64,000 bases of DNA from Bacteroidota bacterium (GTDB lineage: Bacteria > Bacteroidota > Bacteroidia > Chitinophagales > Chitinophagaceae): positions 558,001 to 622,000 of the forward strand of contig JADJJH010000003.1 of NCBI GenBank assembly GCA_016706595.1. Direction: 5' to 3'. A program made the translations under genes and the position numbers. Below, piece after piece: positions 17,214 through 27,350 of the stretch; the first letter of the stretch is position 1; each line of letters starts with the position of its first letter. The notes under the pieces were generated by a model. It saw only the letters and a list, made by a program, of their open reading frames with translations, did not search any database and was not told the origin of the DNA.

Positions 17214-17603
17214 ATGGTAAAGAAATTTTACTCGCATACCGAAAGGATTTTTGAACGATTAGCCGGAACCGCAACATATATACTTGGAAATTCAATCACC
17301 TTTATGATTGCCTTGATAGTGGTGGTCATTTGGTTAGTAAATAAGTTATTGTATGCCCAAAGTATTGATGATGCCCTTCGCGATTTTATGCACGGATTTA
17401 TTTTTTTGAGTCTTTTCATTATTCAAAAGTCATTTAATCGATTCTCTGCAATACTGCATTTAAAAGTAAATGAGCTGGTAGTTTCACACGAAGGCGCGAA
17501 CAACTCGGTGATAGATGTTGAGCAAAAATCTGAAAAGGAAATTGCTGAACTTTCAAAGGAGTATACCGAATTAATTGACAAACTGGAAGAGATAAAGCCT
17601 TAA
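17214..17603 (+). CDS. Low-affinity iron permease family membrane protein
   Basis: 129 residues. Two membrane segments (about 27-46 and 60-76) are followed by FNRFSAILHLKVNELVVSHEGANNSVIDVEQKSEKEIAELSKEY, cited here as two pieces around LHLKVNEL and SHEGA. This combination defines the bacterial branch of the PF04120 low-affinity iron permease family. The bacterial proteins are far smaller than the yeast transporter Fet4 and iron transport has not been shown for them, so the role is by family name only. Single gene. Confidence 0.8.
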   Translation: MVKKFYSHTERIFERLAGTATYILGNSITFMIALIVVVIWLVNKLLYAQSIDDALRDFMHGFIFLSLFIIQKSFNRFSAILHLKVNELVVSHEGANNSVIDVEQKSEKEIAELSKEYTELIDKLEEIKP

Positions 17604-17730
17604 GTTGATTTGGCATTGAGTTACAAAAGTGGGAATTGTGTAACAATGGTTTGCGAATATGTAAGCTGGCAAACAACATAGCTTCGTTCCTTTACACAAG
17701 AGCTAAAACTTAATGGTTCTAAAAAATAGA

Positions 17731-19605
17731 ATGAAAAAAAATATACTATTAATAATCAGCATATTGGTGATTAAAAGTTCACTATTTGCTCAAGCGCCAA
17801 CTTTAGGTACAGCTGCTAATTTCGCCTTGTTTACTTCGGTAGGCGCAATCACCAATACAGGTATTTCGCATGTCACCGGCCATGTTGGTAGTAATAGTGG
17901 TGCAGGTACCGGCTTTGGTAATGTGAATGGTGTAATGCACAGTTCCAATGGTACAACTGGCATTGCAGCCGCTGACTTAAACACGGCATACCTTCAATTG
18001 AATTCGGCTATACCAAATTATTTTCATGCACCATTGTTAGGTAATGGCGATACGTTAGTGCCTGGTGTGTATAGCATTTCGGGTGTCACTGTTTTGAGTG
18101 GCAACTTGATATTAAACGGGCAAGGAGATTCAAATGCCGTATTTATTTTTCAAATTCAGGCAGCATTTTCAAGTAATGCAGCCTCTAAAGTAAAACTCAT
18201 CAATGGTGCACAAGCTTGTAATGTATTTTGGAAAGTGGAAGGTCTTGTAGATTTAGCATCAGGAACTTATATGCGCGGAACGATAGTTGCCAATAATGCA
18301 GCAATTAACATGCATGCACTCGATACCTTAGAAGGAAGGGCCTTATCTACCGGTGGTGCAATTGGTATTACCAATGTGATGGCATATACACCCATTGGTT
18401 GTGGTAGTCCTTACCTCACAGGTCCAATCATGCCAACTTTGGGCTCGGCCTCTTGTTTTACTTTATTCACAAGTAATGGTGCCCTAGCCAATGCAGGAAC
18501 CACTAATGTTACCGGTGATGTTGGAACCAATGTAGGTTTAACTACGGGGTTTAATCCTTTATTAGTAAATGGTACCATTCATCCCATACCTGATGGGGCA
18601 ACTGCCGCCGCCGCAGCAGACTTATTGAATGCAGCCAACCTTATTAATATTATGCCTTATGATATTGAACTTTTATATCCTGCACAATTTGGTAACGATT
18701 TAGTGTTGACTCCACATACTTATGTAATGAACGCAGCAACTGCGCTCACAGGAAATGTGTATTTGAATGCGCAAGGAAATGCAAATGCGGTATTCCTAAT
18801 TAAAATATACGGAGCACTTTCAACAAGCACCTTTTCCAATGTGATTTTAATAAATGGCACACAAGCAAAAAATGTGTTTTGGTTGGTTTCAGGTGCTGTA
18901 TCAATTAACGACTATAGCATTTTTAATGGAACAATAATAAGTCAAAATGGAGCCATTGATTTAACCACAGGTGTTACCCTTAACGGTAGCGCACTCACAA
19001 CGAATGGGGCGTATAGTACCGCAGCTATTACAGCCATTTCAACAACACCATGTTTTGCATTACCGGTTAATTGGATATCCTTTGATGGGCAATTCAAACA
19101 AAATCATGTTGAATTGAATTGGGTTACAGAAAATGCAATCAATAATCATTATTATACCATCGAAAGAAGTATTGATGGTAAAGAATTTAGTGAATTAAAT
19201 CGCGTATATGTTGATCCAAACCTTGGTGCTGAAAAACATGAGTATACTGCGATTGATCAACAAGCGAGTATGCTTAATTTTTATCGAATTTCACAAACAG
19301 ATATTAATGGTCAGGCGAGTTTTTATAAAACAATTAAGGTTGTTAAGTATAATAATCACGAAGTAAATATTACGCATCGATTTGTTGGGAATACCATTGA
19401 AGTTCAAACAAAAGGAATTGAGAAGGGTGATGGATTTATTGAATTGTATACCATGTCAGGACAAAAATATAGTTCACAAGCTATAAAGGTAATCGAAGAG
19501 AATGCTAATTATCAAATACCAATGCCTAAGCATGAAGGTGTTTATATTTTACATGTGGTATTAAATGGCAAGTCAATGAGTCATGAAAAAATTATGGTTT
19601 ACTAA
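17731..19605 (+). CDS. Tandem DUF3494 ice-binding-type protein with T9SS sorting domain
   Basis: 624 residues from the ATG at 17731, giving the signal peptide MKKNILLIISILVIKSSLFAQ. Two DUF3494 domains follow: about residues 22-215 (LGTAANFALFTSVGAITNTG, HVTGHVGSNSGAG, GDTLVPGVYSISG) and 225-435 (LGSASCFTLFTSNGALANAG, NVTGDVGTN, DLVLTPHTYVMNAATALTG). DUF3494 is the beta-solenoid of ice-binding proteins; not all members bind ice, and some are adhesins. The last 170 residues have a fibronectin-like region (LPVNWISFDGQF) and a T9SS type A sorting domain. A stem-loop follows the stop. Surface ice or glycan binding is an inference from fold. Confidence 0.9.
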   Translation: MKKNILLIISILVIKSSLFAQAPTLGTAANFALFTSVGAITNTGISHVTGHVGSNSGAGTGFGNVNGVMHSSNGTTGIAAADLNTAYLQLNSAIPNYFHAPLLGNGDTLVPGVYSISGVTVLSGNLILNGQGDSNAVFIFQIQAAFSSNAASKVKLINGAQACNVFWKVEGLVDLASGTYMRGTIVANNAAINMHALDTLEGRALSTGGAIGITNVMAYTPIGCGSPYLTGPIMPTLGSASCFTLFTSNGALANAGTTNVTGDVGTNVGLTTGFNPLLVNGTIHPIPDGATAAAAADLLNAANLINIMPYDIELLYPAQFGNDLVLTPHTYVMNAATALTGNVYLNAQGNANAVFLIKIYGALSTSTFSNVILINGTQAKNVFWLVSGAVSINDYSIFNGTIISQNGAIDLTTGVTLNGSALTTNGAYSTAAITAISTTPCFALPVNWISFDGQFKQNHVELNWVTENAINNHYYTIERSIDGKEFSELNRVYVDPNLGAEKHEYTAIDQQASMLNFYRISQTDINGQASFYKTIKVVKYNNHEVNITHRFVGNTIEVQTKGIEKGDGFIELYTMSGQKYSSQAIKVIEENANYQIPMPKHEGVYILHVVLNGKSMSHEKIMVY

Positions 19606-19664
19606 AATTAAATATGCAGCTAAGGTTTATAATGAATCGTAAGCAAAAGATTATTTGTAAGGCG

Positions 19665-19709
19665 GAGTTGATTAAGCTATCCTGTTAACTCAGGATAGCG
19701 ATTCAACTC
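19665..19709 (+). terminator. Stem-loop after the DUF3494 gene
   Basis: GCTATCCTG pairs perfectly with CAGGATAGC around a TTAACT loop, and flanking GAGTTG/CAACTC extend the stem; TTTTAT follows. Located 60 bases after the stop codon. The remainder of the 19606-19934 gap shows no feature. Confidence 0.65.
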
Positions 19710-19934
19710 TTTTATCACATCTAGCGTATTCTTTGATAGTTCACAATTCTCAATCTGATAACAGATAATAATATGTTGCTTAAGAATTTGACTTCAGAGA
19801 TTAGCAGTAAAAGTTAATTTCTCTAAGCGCAACAATTTATAGGGTGGAATCAAAGCTTTTATAAGTAAAGTCTCAGTATCATTTGATATTATGTAAGTCA
19901 AAAGATAGCACGTGATAAAAATAAATTATTAAAT

Positions 19935-20129
19935 ATGAATATTAAAAGAATTTTTGGAGCATTACTTACCATACTTGGTGTAATTGGATTAATAATGGCA
20001 GCTGTGAATTTTGCAAGTAATTCAGGCGGAACCAAGGACATTAAATCACTAGTAATTTATGGCATTTTAGGGCTTGTATTCTTCGTATCTGGTATTGGAT
20101 TAATTCAAACGACAAAGGATGAATCGTAA
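19935..20129 (+). CDS. Small two-helix membrane protein
   Basis: 64 residues with two hydrophobic segments (about 8-27 and 40-57) linked by the polar SNSGGTKDIKS. The glycine-rich second helix (YGILGLVFFVSGIGLI) is a pattern seen in small Bacteroidota membrane proteins. AT-rich bases before the ATG are normal for this phylum, where Shine-Dalgarno sites are rare. Function unknown. Confidence 0.65.
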   Translation: MNIKRIFGALLTILGVIGLIMAAVNFASNSGGTKDIKSLVIYGILGLVFFVSGIGLIQTTKDES

Positions 20130-20170
20130 GCCTTTTACAAAAAAGAGTAGGGTGGCCTTTAGTAAATACA

Positions 20171-20647
20171 CTATTTACGATGGCTCTGTAAAAGTAATTT
20201 TTTGATCACGGCAATTTGACCTAAGTGATAATGCGTATGCTCAATAATGCCATGAAGATTGCGATAATAAATCCCATACTTTTCATCCACGAATATTTCT
20301 AAAAGTTTATGTTCTGGTACTTCTTCAAGCAGATTGGCAAAGGCTTCTGCTTCAGAAAGTGTTTTGTTGATTAAATTTTGCCAATTAGCTTCAGATTGAA
20401 TTGGTGGACAAGCAAAACTTTCTTTATCACTTGCAATCAGTGCTTCGCCTTGTAATACCTTAAGTACTGCACTAACATAATAATTACAATGAAAAACCAA
20501 AATAGCAATACTGTTTAAGTTGTACACCTGCTGCACAGCTTGTTGCCATGTGATATCTGACAATTGATCCTTCATATTTGAGCAAGTCCAATTACCACCA
20601 AAATGTATTTCACGAAAGTGCTTGGCTATTTGTTTATTGAAACTCAT
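20171..20647 (-). CDS. DinB-superfamily protein (DUF1572-like)
   Basis: 158 residues. HFREIHFGGNWTCSNMKDQL at the start, LVFHCNYYVSAVL in the middle and HGIIEHTHYHLGQI near residue 135 give the histidine triad of the DinB metal-binding four-helix bundle. The TCSN and HxxYHxxQ spacing is that of the subgroup often annotated DUF1572/DinB. Possible thiol-transferase or hydrolase; no substrate can be named. It is convergent with the small membrane protein gene. Confidence 0.8.
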   Translation of the reverse strand: MSFNKQIAKHFREIHFGGNWTCSNMKDQLSDITWQQAVQQVYNLNSIAILVFHCNYYVSAVLKVLQGEALIASDKESFACPPIQSEANWQNLINKTLSEAEAFANLLEEVPEHKLLEIFVDEKYGIYYRNLHGIIEHTHYHLGQIAVIKKLLLQSHRK

Positions 20648-20800
20648 TTGCGTTAAATTATTGTTTATCTAAAATGATGTTGCTAATAACCACTTATACA
20701 AGGCGTTTCATTTTTTTTAATCGGCAGCTTACAATAGTAAATGAGGCGTGTACAAAATGGAGTAACGATGTAGAAGAGCTTATGAGTAATGCCCGATAAA

Positions 20801-23215
20801 CTATCGAATTAAATTTATATCACCGGTAAGCACAATTTCTTTTCCGGAATAATTACATTGATATTGCACCAGATAAAAGTATGTGCCCATTTCAGCATCT
20901 GCACCTTTGAAGTGTCCATTCCATGAATCTTCTGAGGATTGCGTGAAAAACACTTCTTGTCCCCAACGATTATAAATACTAAACTTGGTAAGTATGATAT
21001 TCGTTGCCCCCATCAATTTAAATTCATCATTTTTACCATCATTATTTGGGGTAAAGGCATTGGGTATAAACAGTGGGCATTCGCATTTTGTAGAATGGTC
21101 AACTAAAAGTTCATCCCTTCCTGTGCATTTTCCAATCGTCACTTCTACCCAATAATTCCCAACTTGGTTTGCCAAGAAATTTGATTTCGTACTTTGATCT
21201 TGCCATACATACGTCGCATTGGGTTTAAAGGCATTTAAAGTTACACTTTCGCCCGGACAAATCGCAGTGTCTCTTCCAATATTCACAATAGGTAATGGAA
21301 TTTGATCTACATAAATTTGGTCACTGCTGCTACAACCTAAACGAGTTACGGTAACTGAATAATTAGCTTCTTGTGAAACGGTATACGTAGGATTCGTTGA
21401 ATTGTCTTGCCAAACATAAGTACAGCCAGCGCAAGTGGCATCTAAAACTATTGAAACGCCTTCACATATTGCAGTATCTATACCGAGATCTAAAGGTGGT
21501 AATGCATTCATAGTTACTTGAATTGTATCACTCGCATTACAACCATCAATACTAACTAATACATAATAAAATCCGGTTTGAGAAACTGTGATACTCGGCG
21601 TAGTATTTCCATTTTGCCATAAGTAGGTTGCATTCGGATTTTGTGCATTCAGGGTTACCGAATTACCAATACAAATGCTCGTATCCTTTCCAAGATTCAC
21701 AACAGGCAAAGGTTTTACTATTATGCTTTGGGTTGCACTTGAAACACAGTTGTTGGCATCTGTGCCGGTCACTGTATACATCAAGGATCCGGCTGGTGAA
21801 AATGGAACCCCATTTTGTACTCCACCCGACCACACATAATTTATGGCACCGGAAGCAGTTAAGCTTACATTACTTCCAAAGCATATACTATCATTCGGAC
21901 TTGCCGTAACTGCAATGTTTGGTAATGGATTTACCACTACTTGAATACTTGTTGTAATGCTGCAATTATTAGCATCCGTACCGGTTACGGTATAGCTTGC
22001 AGTTGCAGATGGCGTAAAAGATGTATTATTAATAACGGGGCTAGTCCAGATGTATGATGAGGCCCCACTTCCATTTAAGGTACATGCTGTTCCGAGGCAT
22101 ATGGTATCATTTGGAAACACTGAAGCAAGAACGGTAGGAATAGAATTTACCGGCACCGTTACTGAGCCGGTATTACTACATCCAAAAGCATCTGTTCCGG
22201 TTACGGTATAGGTTGCAGTTGTGGTTGGAATAAATGAAACGCCATTTGTTACCCCACTGTTCCAGCTATAAGTATTAGCGCCACCCCCATTTAAAACAAG
22301 GCTTCCGCCATTACAAATTGAACTTGGTGTTGGGTTTGCGGTAACATTTGGCAGTGCATGAATATTAATATTGGTGCCATTATTAATTCCGAAAACTGGT
22401 GGATTACTGCTATTAACTCGAACACGATAACCGGCACCTGTTGGTGTACCTAATGGAATAGTGCATGGAATACTGCCCGCTACGGTAGAGGCTAATGTGC
22501 CAATTACAACCGGTGCAGCAAAACTACCGGTGGCATTTGATAATTCGGCGCTAAATACATTACCGGCATTAAAAGTTCCGGTGGGTGTATAATTTATTGT
22601 GGTTGAGTTTCCTGCGCAAAATGAAAGTGATGGAATACTGCAGTTGATTAAATTGGATGGTGTTGTACAACCAACATAGCAATCAAGCAAAGTGACCCTT
22701 GAGCCAGATCCCACACCATTATGGGTAAGTACATATTGGGTAGCACCTGCCGGATTATTTGCTGTTATGATAGTTCCGGTTGATGGGGCACCACTACATA
22801 ATAAAGTATTTCCGGGCGGCAGAAGCGTAAAATTTGTAGTGCAATAATTAGTAAGATTTACAGGGCCGCCATTTGAATTGAAATAAAATTCTTCAGTGGT
22901 GTTAGTTCCATTTACTAAGATAGTTAGGTTGCAAACCGGTGCTGAAAAATTAAAAGTAATGGTAGCAGTTGCCGAATTAATCCACCAAGAAGTAGCCGAA
23001 CCATTAAACATATCGCTGCCGCATGAATAACCGACGTCGCCTAATAAGGTTACACCTACTGCAGTTGCACTCACGGTTATACCTGTTCCATTTGTATAAG
23101 GATAAGATGCAGGCGGAATGCGAAAAGCAGCCATATAATTTCCAAGATCGCATTGAGCCTTTATGAATAAAGAACTTGAGAAAATAATGAAAAGTAGTAA
23201 GTAGATTTTTTTCAT
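20801..23215 (-). CDS. Large surface protein with CHU_C (T9SS type B) C-terminus
   Basis: 804 residues. Signal peptide 1-20 (MKKIYLLLFIIFSSSLFIKA). About residues 280-690 are Ig/PKD-like repeats of about 85 residues, each with C-x-G, a YxWxxG or YVWQ strand and YTVTGTDAxxC or NYSVTVT closing; the first three are close to each other, as are the last three. The last 90 residues (CPLFIPNAFTPNNDGKNDEF ... FSIYNRWGQEVFF ... GTYFYLVQ) are the gliding-motility-associated C-terminal domain, CHU_C, the type B T9SS signal. Such proteins are exported and held at the surface through the PorP/SprF-linked route, although no sprF neighbour is present here. Adhesion is the likely job. Confidence 0.9.
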   Translation of the reverse strand: MKKIYLLLFIIFSSSLFIKAQCDLGNYMAAFRIPPASYPYTNGTGITVSATAVGVTLLGDVGYSCGSDMFNGSATSWWINSATATITFNFSAPVCNLTILVNGTNTTEEFYFNSNGGPVNLTNYCTTNFTLLPPGNTLLCSGAPSTGTIITANNPAGATQYVLTHNGVGSGSRVTLLDCYVGCTTPSNLINCSIPSLSFCAGNSTTINYTPTGTFNAGNVFSAELSNATGSFAAPVVIGTLASTVAGSIPCTIPLGTPTGAGYRVRVNSSNPPVFGINNGTNINIHALPNVTANPTPSSICNGGSLVLNGGGANTYSWNSGVTNGVSFIPTTTATYTVTGTDAFGCSNTGSVTVPVNSIPTVLASVFPNDTICLGTACTLNGSGASSYIWTSPVINNTSFTPSATASYTVTGTDANNCSITTSIQVVVNPLPNIAVTASPNDSICFGSNVSLTASGAINYVWSGGVQNGVPFSPAGSLMYTVTGTDANNCVSSATQSIIVKPLPVVNLGKDTSICIGNSVTLNAQNPNATYLWQNGNTTPSITVSQTGFYYVLVSIDGCNASDTIQVTMNALPPLDLGIDTAICEGVSIVLDATCAGCTYVWQDNSTNPTYTVSQEANYSVTVTRLGCSSSDQIYVDQIPLPIVNIGRDTAICPGESVTLNAFKPNATYVWQDQSTKSNFLANQVGNYWVEVTIGKCTGRDELLVDHSTKCECPLFIPNAFTPNNDGKNDEFKLMGATNIILTKFSIYNRWGQEVFFTQSSEDSWNGHFKGADAEMGTYFYLVQYQCNYSGKEIVLTGDINLIR

Positions 23216-23673
23216 AAATATTGGAGTTGTAACAGTTTATAATCTGAAGAGCGAAATTTTGCGGTAATCGTTTGTTTTGCGAATACTAATGTAATCTTTT
23301 TTAATAATAATGATAGAATTGTCCTAAAATTAATTAAATAGGGAGGGCCATTTAAAGCCGTTGTATTCAGACTTGAAGTGATTCTTATAGGTTTCAATCA
23401 TTGAAAAGGATAACCGCAAAAAATGGGGCATGTTAATTTTCAAAACAATCATTGGATATCGATACAGTAGAATTCTGCATACTAGTAAACGCAGTGATGT
23501 CAACGAAAACTATTAAAATTAATACCTGAAATTTAGATTTAAAAAATATTCGCATTACATTTAGCCAGTAAAAAGAGGCGTGATGAAGCATGTCAAAGAA
23601 AAACAATGGATAAGCCAAATGCACCTTATCGTAAACATCAAGATGATAAAAGAAAGACAATAAATAAAAACAA
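23216..23673. other. Intergenic gap without recognised content
   Basis: 458 bases between two divergent surface-protein genes. No frame with protein-like composition, no RNA gene and no strong inverted repeat was seen. It presumably holds both promoters. Confidence 0.5.
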
Positions 23674-24537
23674 ATGAAAAAAAGAGTTTTACAATTGATA
23701 ACATTCAGTTTCTTATCTGTATTTGCCAACGCCCAAATCGAGCATTATGGTCCGTTTGTGGGTGGCAATGTATTTGTGTATAAATCTAATTTATACAATG
23801 CAAAGGATTTAGCCAGTGATAGTGTACAGAAATATAAAGCCACCATGGGCTTTAGCGGTGGATTTGATTTTGGTTACCGAATGCTCAATGGCATTTCAAT
23901 TAGTTCTGGTATTTCTTTTGGAACAAGCAATCAAAAATATGCAAGCAAGGATTCCATTGTTGGTGATGTGGTTGACTTTAAGGCAACTACCAAAATGAGT
24001 TTTATTAAAATTCCGATTGTGCTGAGTATGCAAACCCGAAATGATAAACCTACAAAAGCATACTATAGCTTAGGTTTATTCTATTCGTATAATACTGGGT
24101 TTTCTGATAACGCTACATGGGATTACAAGCATAATTCTTTTTCGCCGGATAGAACCATGAATATCGATGGGGAAATAGTTGAAAATTTATTTGCCAATGA
24201 TAAAAAAATCTATAGTTCTAAAATTAGCGAACGCCCATACCGTCGTCATGGATGGGGTGCCATTTTAGGTTTAGGTGCTTCTAAGCGATTTAGCGAGAAA
24301 GCCGAATGGTTTATTCAATCCAGAATCGAATATCAAGTTTCCTCATCCGAAAATACCGATGAACTTATTTTTAACCCAACTCCTGGTTCGGTTGAAGAAC
24401 GTCGAGTGGGTAGAGTTTTTGGCAACTACGCAAAGTATATGCAAAATACTAAAAGCAGTTACGATCGTCCTGCCACTCATCCTTTTAATATTGGATTAAC
24501 TTTTGGTCTCCGTTATTATTTATTTGATTTTCAATAG
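23674..24537 (+). CDS. Outer-membrane beta-barrel protein (PorT-like family)
   Basis: 287 residues with a signal peptide of about 20 residues (MKKRVLQLITFSFLSVFANA). The mature part alternates amphipathic strands with short turns (GFSGGFDFGYRMLNGISISSG, IKIPIVLSMQ, YYSLGLFYSYN, GWGAILGLGASKRF) and ends in ...LTFGLRYYLFDFQ, with a terminal aromatic residue typical of barrel proteins inserted by BamA. This is the OMP_b-brl_2/PorT-like type, which is very common in the phylum. No specific function. Confidence 0.8.
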   Translation: MKKRVLQLITFSFLSVFANAQIEHYGPFVGGNVFVYKSNLYNAKDLASDSVQKYKATMGFSGGFDFGYRMLNGISISSGISFGTSNQKYASKDSIVGDVVDFKATTKMSFIKIPIVLSMQTRNDKPTKAYYSLGLFYSYNTGFSDNATWDYKHNSFSPDRTMNIDGEIVENLFANDKKIYSSKISERPYRRHGWGAILGLGASKRFSEKAEWFIQSRIEYQVSSSENTDELIFNPTPGSVEERRVGRVFGNYAKYMQNTKSSYDRPATHPFNIGLTFGLRYYLFDFQ

Positions 24538-24624
24538 ATACTAAAAAATAAGATTTATCCTTAAGGCATGAACTTCAACATACTTCATGGTTTGTAATTA
24601 TATTCGTGCTCTTTTCTTTCATAT

Positions 24625-26103
24625 ATGAACAAAATCTTAGTTGCCAATCGAGGTGAAATTGCTTTACGTATTATGCGTTCGGCAAAAGAAATGGGTATTC
24701 AAACCGTTGCTGTGTATAGCGAAGCAGATGCGAATATGCCTTTTGTAAAATTTGCCGATGAAGCTTATTGTATCGGACCGGCACCTTCTTCGCAATCGTA
24801 TTTATTGGGTACTAAAATCATTGAAGTTGCCTTGCATTGTGGCGCTCAAGGCATACATCCAGGCTATGGATTTTTAAGTGAAAATGCCGCTTTCAGTAAA
24901 GAGGTTAGCGCTGCCGGATTAATTTTTATCGGTCCAACTGCATCGAGTATCGAAACCATGGGAAGCAAAATTGGTGCGAAACAAGCAGCAGCAAAGTTTA
25001 ATGTTCCGATGGTACCCGGCACCGATACACCTCTAAAAGATATTGTTGAGGCCAGAGAAATTGCTAAACGAACCGGTTATCCGTTATTAATTAAAGCAAG
25101 TGCCGGAGGCGGTGGAAAAGGGATGCGGATAGTGCACAAAGAGGAAGAGCTTGAAGAACAAATTCAAATGGCAAAAAACGAAGCATTGAATTCGTTTAAA
25201 GATGACAGTGTCTTTATTGAAAAATATGTGAGTTCCCCTAAGCATATCGAAATTCAAGTATTTGGCGATAAACATGGTAATTATGTTTATTTGTTTGAAA
25301 GAGAATGTTCTATTCAACGCAGGCATCAAAAATTAATTGAAGAAGCCCCTTCATCTTGCTTAACGCCAGAAATTCGAAAAGCTATGGGTGAAAGTGCTGT
25401 AAATGTGGCACGTTCATGTGATTATCATGGAGCTGGAACCGTTGAGTTTTTAGTGGATAATAATCTTGATTTTTATTTTTTAGAAATGAATACAAGATTA
25501 CAAGTTGAACATTGTGTAACCGAAATGATCACCGGAATTGATTTAGTAAAAGAACAAATCAATGCAGCACGAGGTGAAACTTTACGTTTTACGCAAGATG
25601 ATTTGAAAATTAACGGACATGCCATTGAACTAAGAATTTGCGCTGAAGATCCTTTAAATAATTTTTTACCGGATACCGGGAAGCTAGAAGTGTATCGTCG
25701 ACCACAAGGTCCTGGAATACGAGTTGATGATGGCTATGAAGAAGGCATGGAAATTCCGATTTATTACGATCCTATGATTGGGAAGTTAGTAGCTTGGGGC
25801 GCAACACGAAACGAAGCTATTGACAGATTAGAAAGAGCTATCGACGAATTTAGAATTAATGGTATCGAAACCACTTTGCCATTTGGGAAATGGGCGATTC
25901 GACAAGAAGCTTTTCTGAAAGGTGATTTTGATACGCATTTTATTGAAAAATATTATAAACCCGAGCTGCTGAGTGAGTGTACCGATGAAGAAGCAGAGTT
26001 TGCTGCCATGTTTGCCGTTCAGATAGGTAAGAAACTCACAGAAGTGCCTAAGCCATTGAATTTGAATAGTTCAGATTGGAAGCAACGATTGAGAACACGT
26101 TGA
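24625..26103 (+). CDS. accC: Acetyl-CoA carboxylase, biotin carboxylase subunit
   Basis: 492 residues. It carboxylates the biotin of the carrier protein using ATP and bicarbonate, the first half-reaction of malonyl-CoA formation for fatty acids. Visible are the N-terminal ILVANRGEIALRIMRSA, the ATP-grasp glycine loop IKASAGGGGKGMRIV (about residue 155), the EKYVSSPKHIEIQVFGD strand, the active-site ERECSIQRRHQKL and EMNTRLQVEHCVTE motifs. Length is slightly above the E. coli enzyme. The biotin carrier gene accB is not adjacent, so this may instead be a stand-alone propionyl/acetyl-CoA carboxylase alpha subunit; the absence of a biotinyl domain at the C-terminus argues for accC. Confidence 0.9.
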   Translation: MNKILVANRGEIALRIMRSAKEMGIQTVAVYSEADANMPFVKFADEAYCIGPAPSSQSYLLGTKIIEVALHCGAQGIHPGYGFLSENAAFSKEVSAAGLIFIGPTASSIETMGSKIGAKQAAAKFNVPMVPGTDTPLKDIVEAREIAKRTGYPLLIKASAGGGGKGMRIVHKEEELEEQIQMAKNEALNSFKDDSVFIEKYVSSPKHIEIQVFGDKHGNYVYLFERECSIQRRHQKLIEEAPSSCLTPEIRKAMGESAVNVARSCDYHGAGTVEFLVDNNLDFYFLEMNTRLQVEHCVTEMITGIDLVKEQINAARGETLRFTQDDLKINGHAIELRICAEDPLNNFLPDTGKLEVYRRPQGPGIRVDDGYEEGMEIPIYYDPMIGKLVAWGATRNEAIDRLERAIDEFRINGIETTLPFGKWAIRQEAFLKGDFDTHFIEKYYKPELLSECTDEEAEFAAMFAVQIGKKLTEVPKPLNLNSSDWKQRLRTR

Positions 26104-26244
26104 AATCGGGGTTCGAAGTTTGTAAATCGGTGTCCGTAATTCGTCATTCATCATTTGTAATTTATGAGCGGGATGGAATTATTTGCACAATTAATACGGT
26201 ATTTTAGAAATTTGTTTATCTTAGTGGCTCGATAAGTTTTAAAT

Positions 26245-26685
26245 ATGAAAAGATTAGCATCTGTATTAATATTCGGTTTAGTGGTAATGGTGAGTATCTC
26301 ATCTTGCAGAAAGTACGAAGAAGGTCCGAATATTAGTTTGAGAACTAAAAAAGCCCGAGTTACCAATAATTGGAAATACGAAAGTGCCCAAGTTGATGGC
26401 ATTGAGGTATCATTGAATCCGTATTACGCTAAGCAAAAACATTATTTTTATCGTGATGGAAAGTATATTCAAACCATCATTGACCCGGTTACCTTAGAGG
26501 CTCGTAATTTACAAGGAACATGGGTTTTGTACGATCATGATAAAAAGATAGCGATAACTACTAAAAATTTCTCAGGCAATATTGATAGTACAACCAACTA
26601 TAGTATATTAAAATTGTTCGAAAAGCAAATGTGGTTGCGTACAACCGATAATTCGCGCGAATTTCACTTTGCACCATTTGAATAA
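26245..26685 (+). CDS. Lipocalin-like lipoprotein
   Basis: 146 residues. The signal ends in the lipobox VSISSC with Cys21, so this is a lipoprotein. The mature part (NNWKYESAQVDG, KYIQTIIDP, LQGTWVLYDHDKKIAI, KLFEKQMWLRT) has the strand pattern and GxW motif of lipocalin-like/DUF5004 proteins of Bacteroidota. Periplasmic or outer-membrane ligand binding is an inference. The GtrA gene follows after 17 bases. Confidence 0.75.
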   Translation: MKRLASVLIFGLVVMVSISSCRKYEEGPNISLRTKKARVTNNWKYESAQVDGIEVSLNPYYAKQKHYFYRDGKYIQTIIDPVTLEARNLQGTWVLYDHDKKIAITTKNFSGNIDSTTNYSILKLFEKQMWLRTTDNSREFHFAPFE

Positions 26686-26702
26686 TTATTTAGTTCGTTT
26701 TT

Positions 26703-27194
26703 GTGCGCAAGTTCATTCATCGCTTCATCGAGTTTTTTTATTTCGATTTCTTTAAGTTTATTCCACTCCAAACTTTCAAGTATTTAGCTTGTGGAGGAAC
26801 AACTGCTATGGTAGATTTAATCGTCTACTTCATTTCCTACAATTTTATTTTTGATAAACAGCCTGTTCCGGTTGGGCATATTGAAATTGGTGCGCATATT
26901 GCCGCCTTCTTAGTTTCGTTTACCATTAGTTTTCCGATGGGATTTATTTTAAGTAAGTATGTAGTTTTTACCACCTCAGCATTACGTGGTCGCGTACAGT
27001 TATTTAGGTACGGACTTACCGTAATGAGTTGTATTGGATTAAACTATTTGTTTCTGAAAATATTTGTAGATGTGCTAGGATGGTATGCAACGCCTTCAAA
27101 AGCACTTACCACTTTATTGGTTGCCGTGTATAGTTATTTTACGCAACAGTATTTTAGTTTTAAGGTGAAGGGGAAAAATGTGAGTTCAACATAA
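26703..27194 (+). CDS. GtrA-family membrane protein
   Basis: 163 residues starting with GTG, which fits the conserved N-terminus (RKFIHRFIEFFY). Four membrane segments follow (about 27-50, 62-85, 98-118, 128-148), with the family landmarks FKYLACGGTTAMVDLIVYF and SFPMGFILSKYVVF. GtrA proteins are thought to flip polyprenyl-linked sugars across the inner membrane for glycosylation of cell-surface polymers. No glycosyltransferase is adjacent. Probably co-transcribed with the preceding lipoprotein. Confidence 0.85.
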   Translation: MRKFIHRFIEFFYFDFFKFIPLQTFKYLACGGTTAMVDLIVYFISYNFIFDKQPVPVGHIEIGAHIAAFLVSFTISFPMGFILSKYVVFTTSALRGRVQLFRYGLTVMSCIGLNYLFLKIFVDVLGWYATPSKALTTLLVAVYSYFTQQYFSFKVKGKNVSST

Positions 27195-27350
27195 TTTTTA
27201 TGTCATTACAATAGGATTTGAATTATTGGCGAGGTGTCATTATTCGCAAAGTCTACTTCAATACTAAAGTAAAGAAGATTTTGTTTCATACTCTAAGTTC
27301 AATTTTAATCAGGTAAAATCAATCAACCAACTTCGTACATTTGAAACCTT

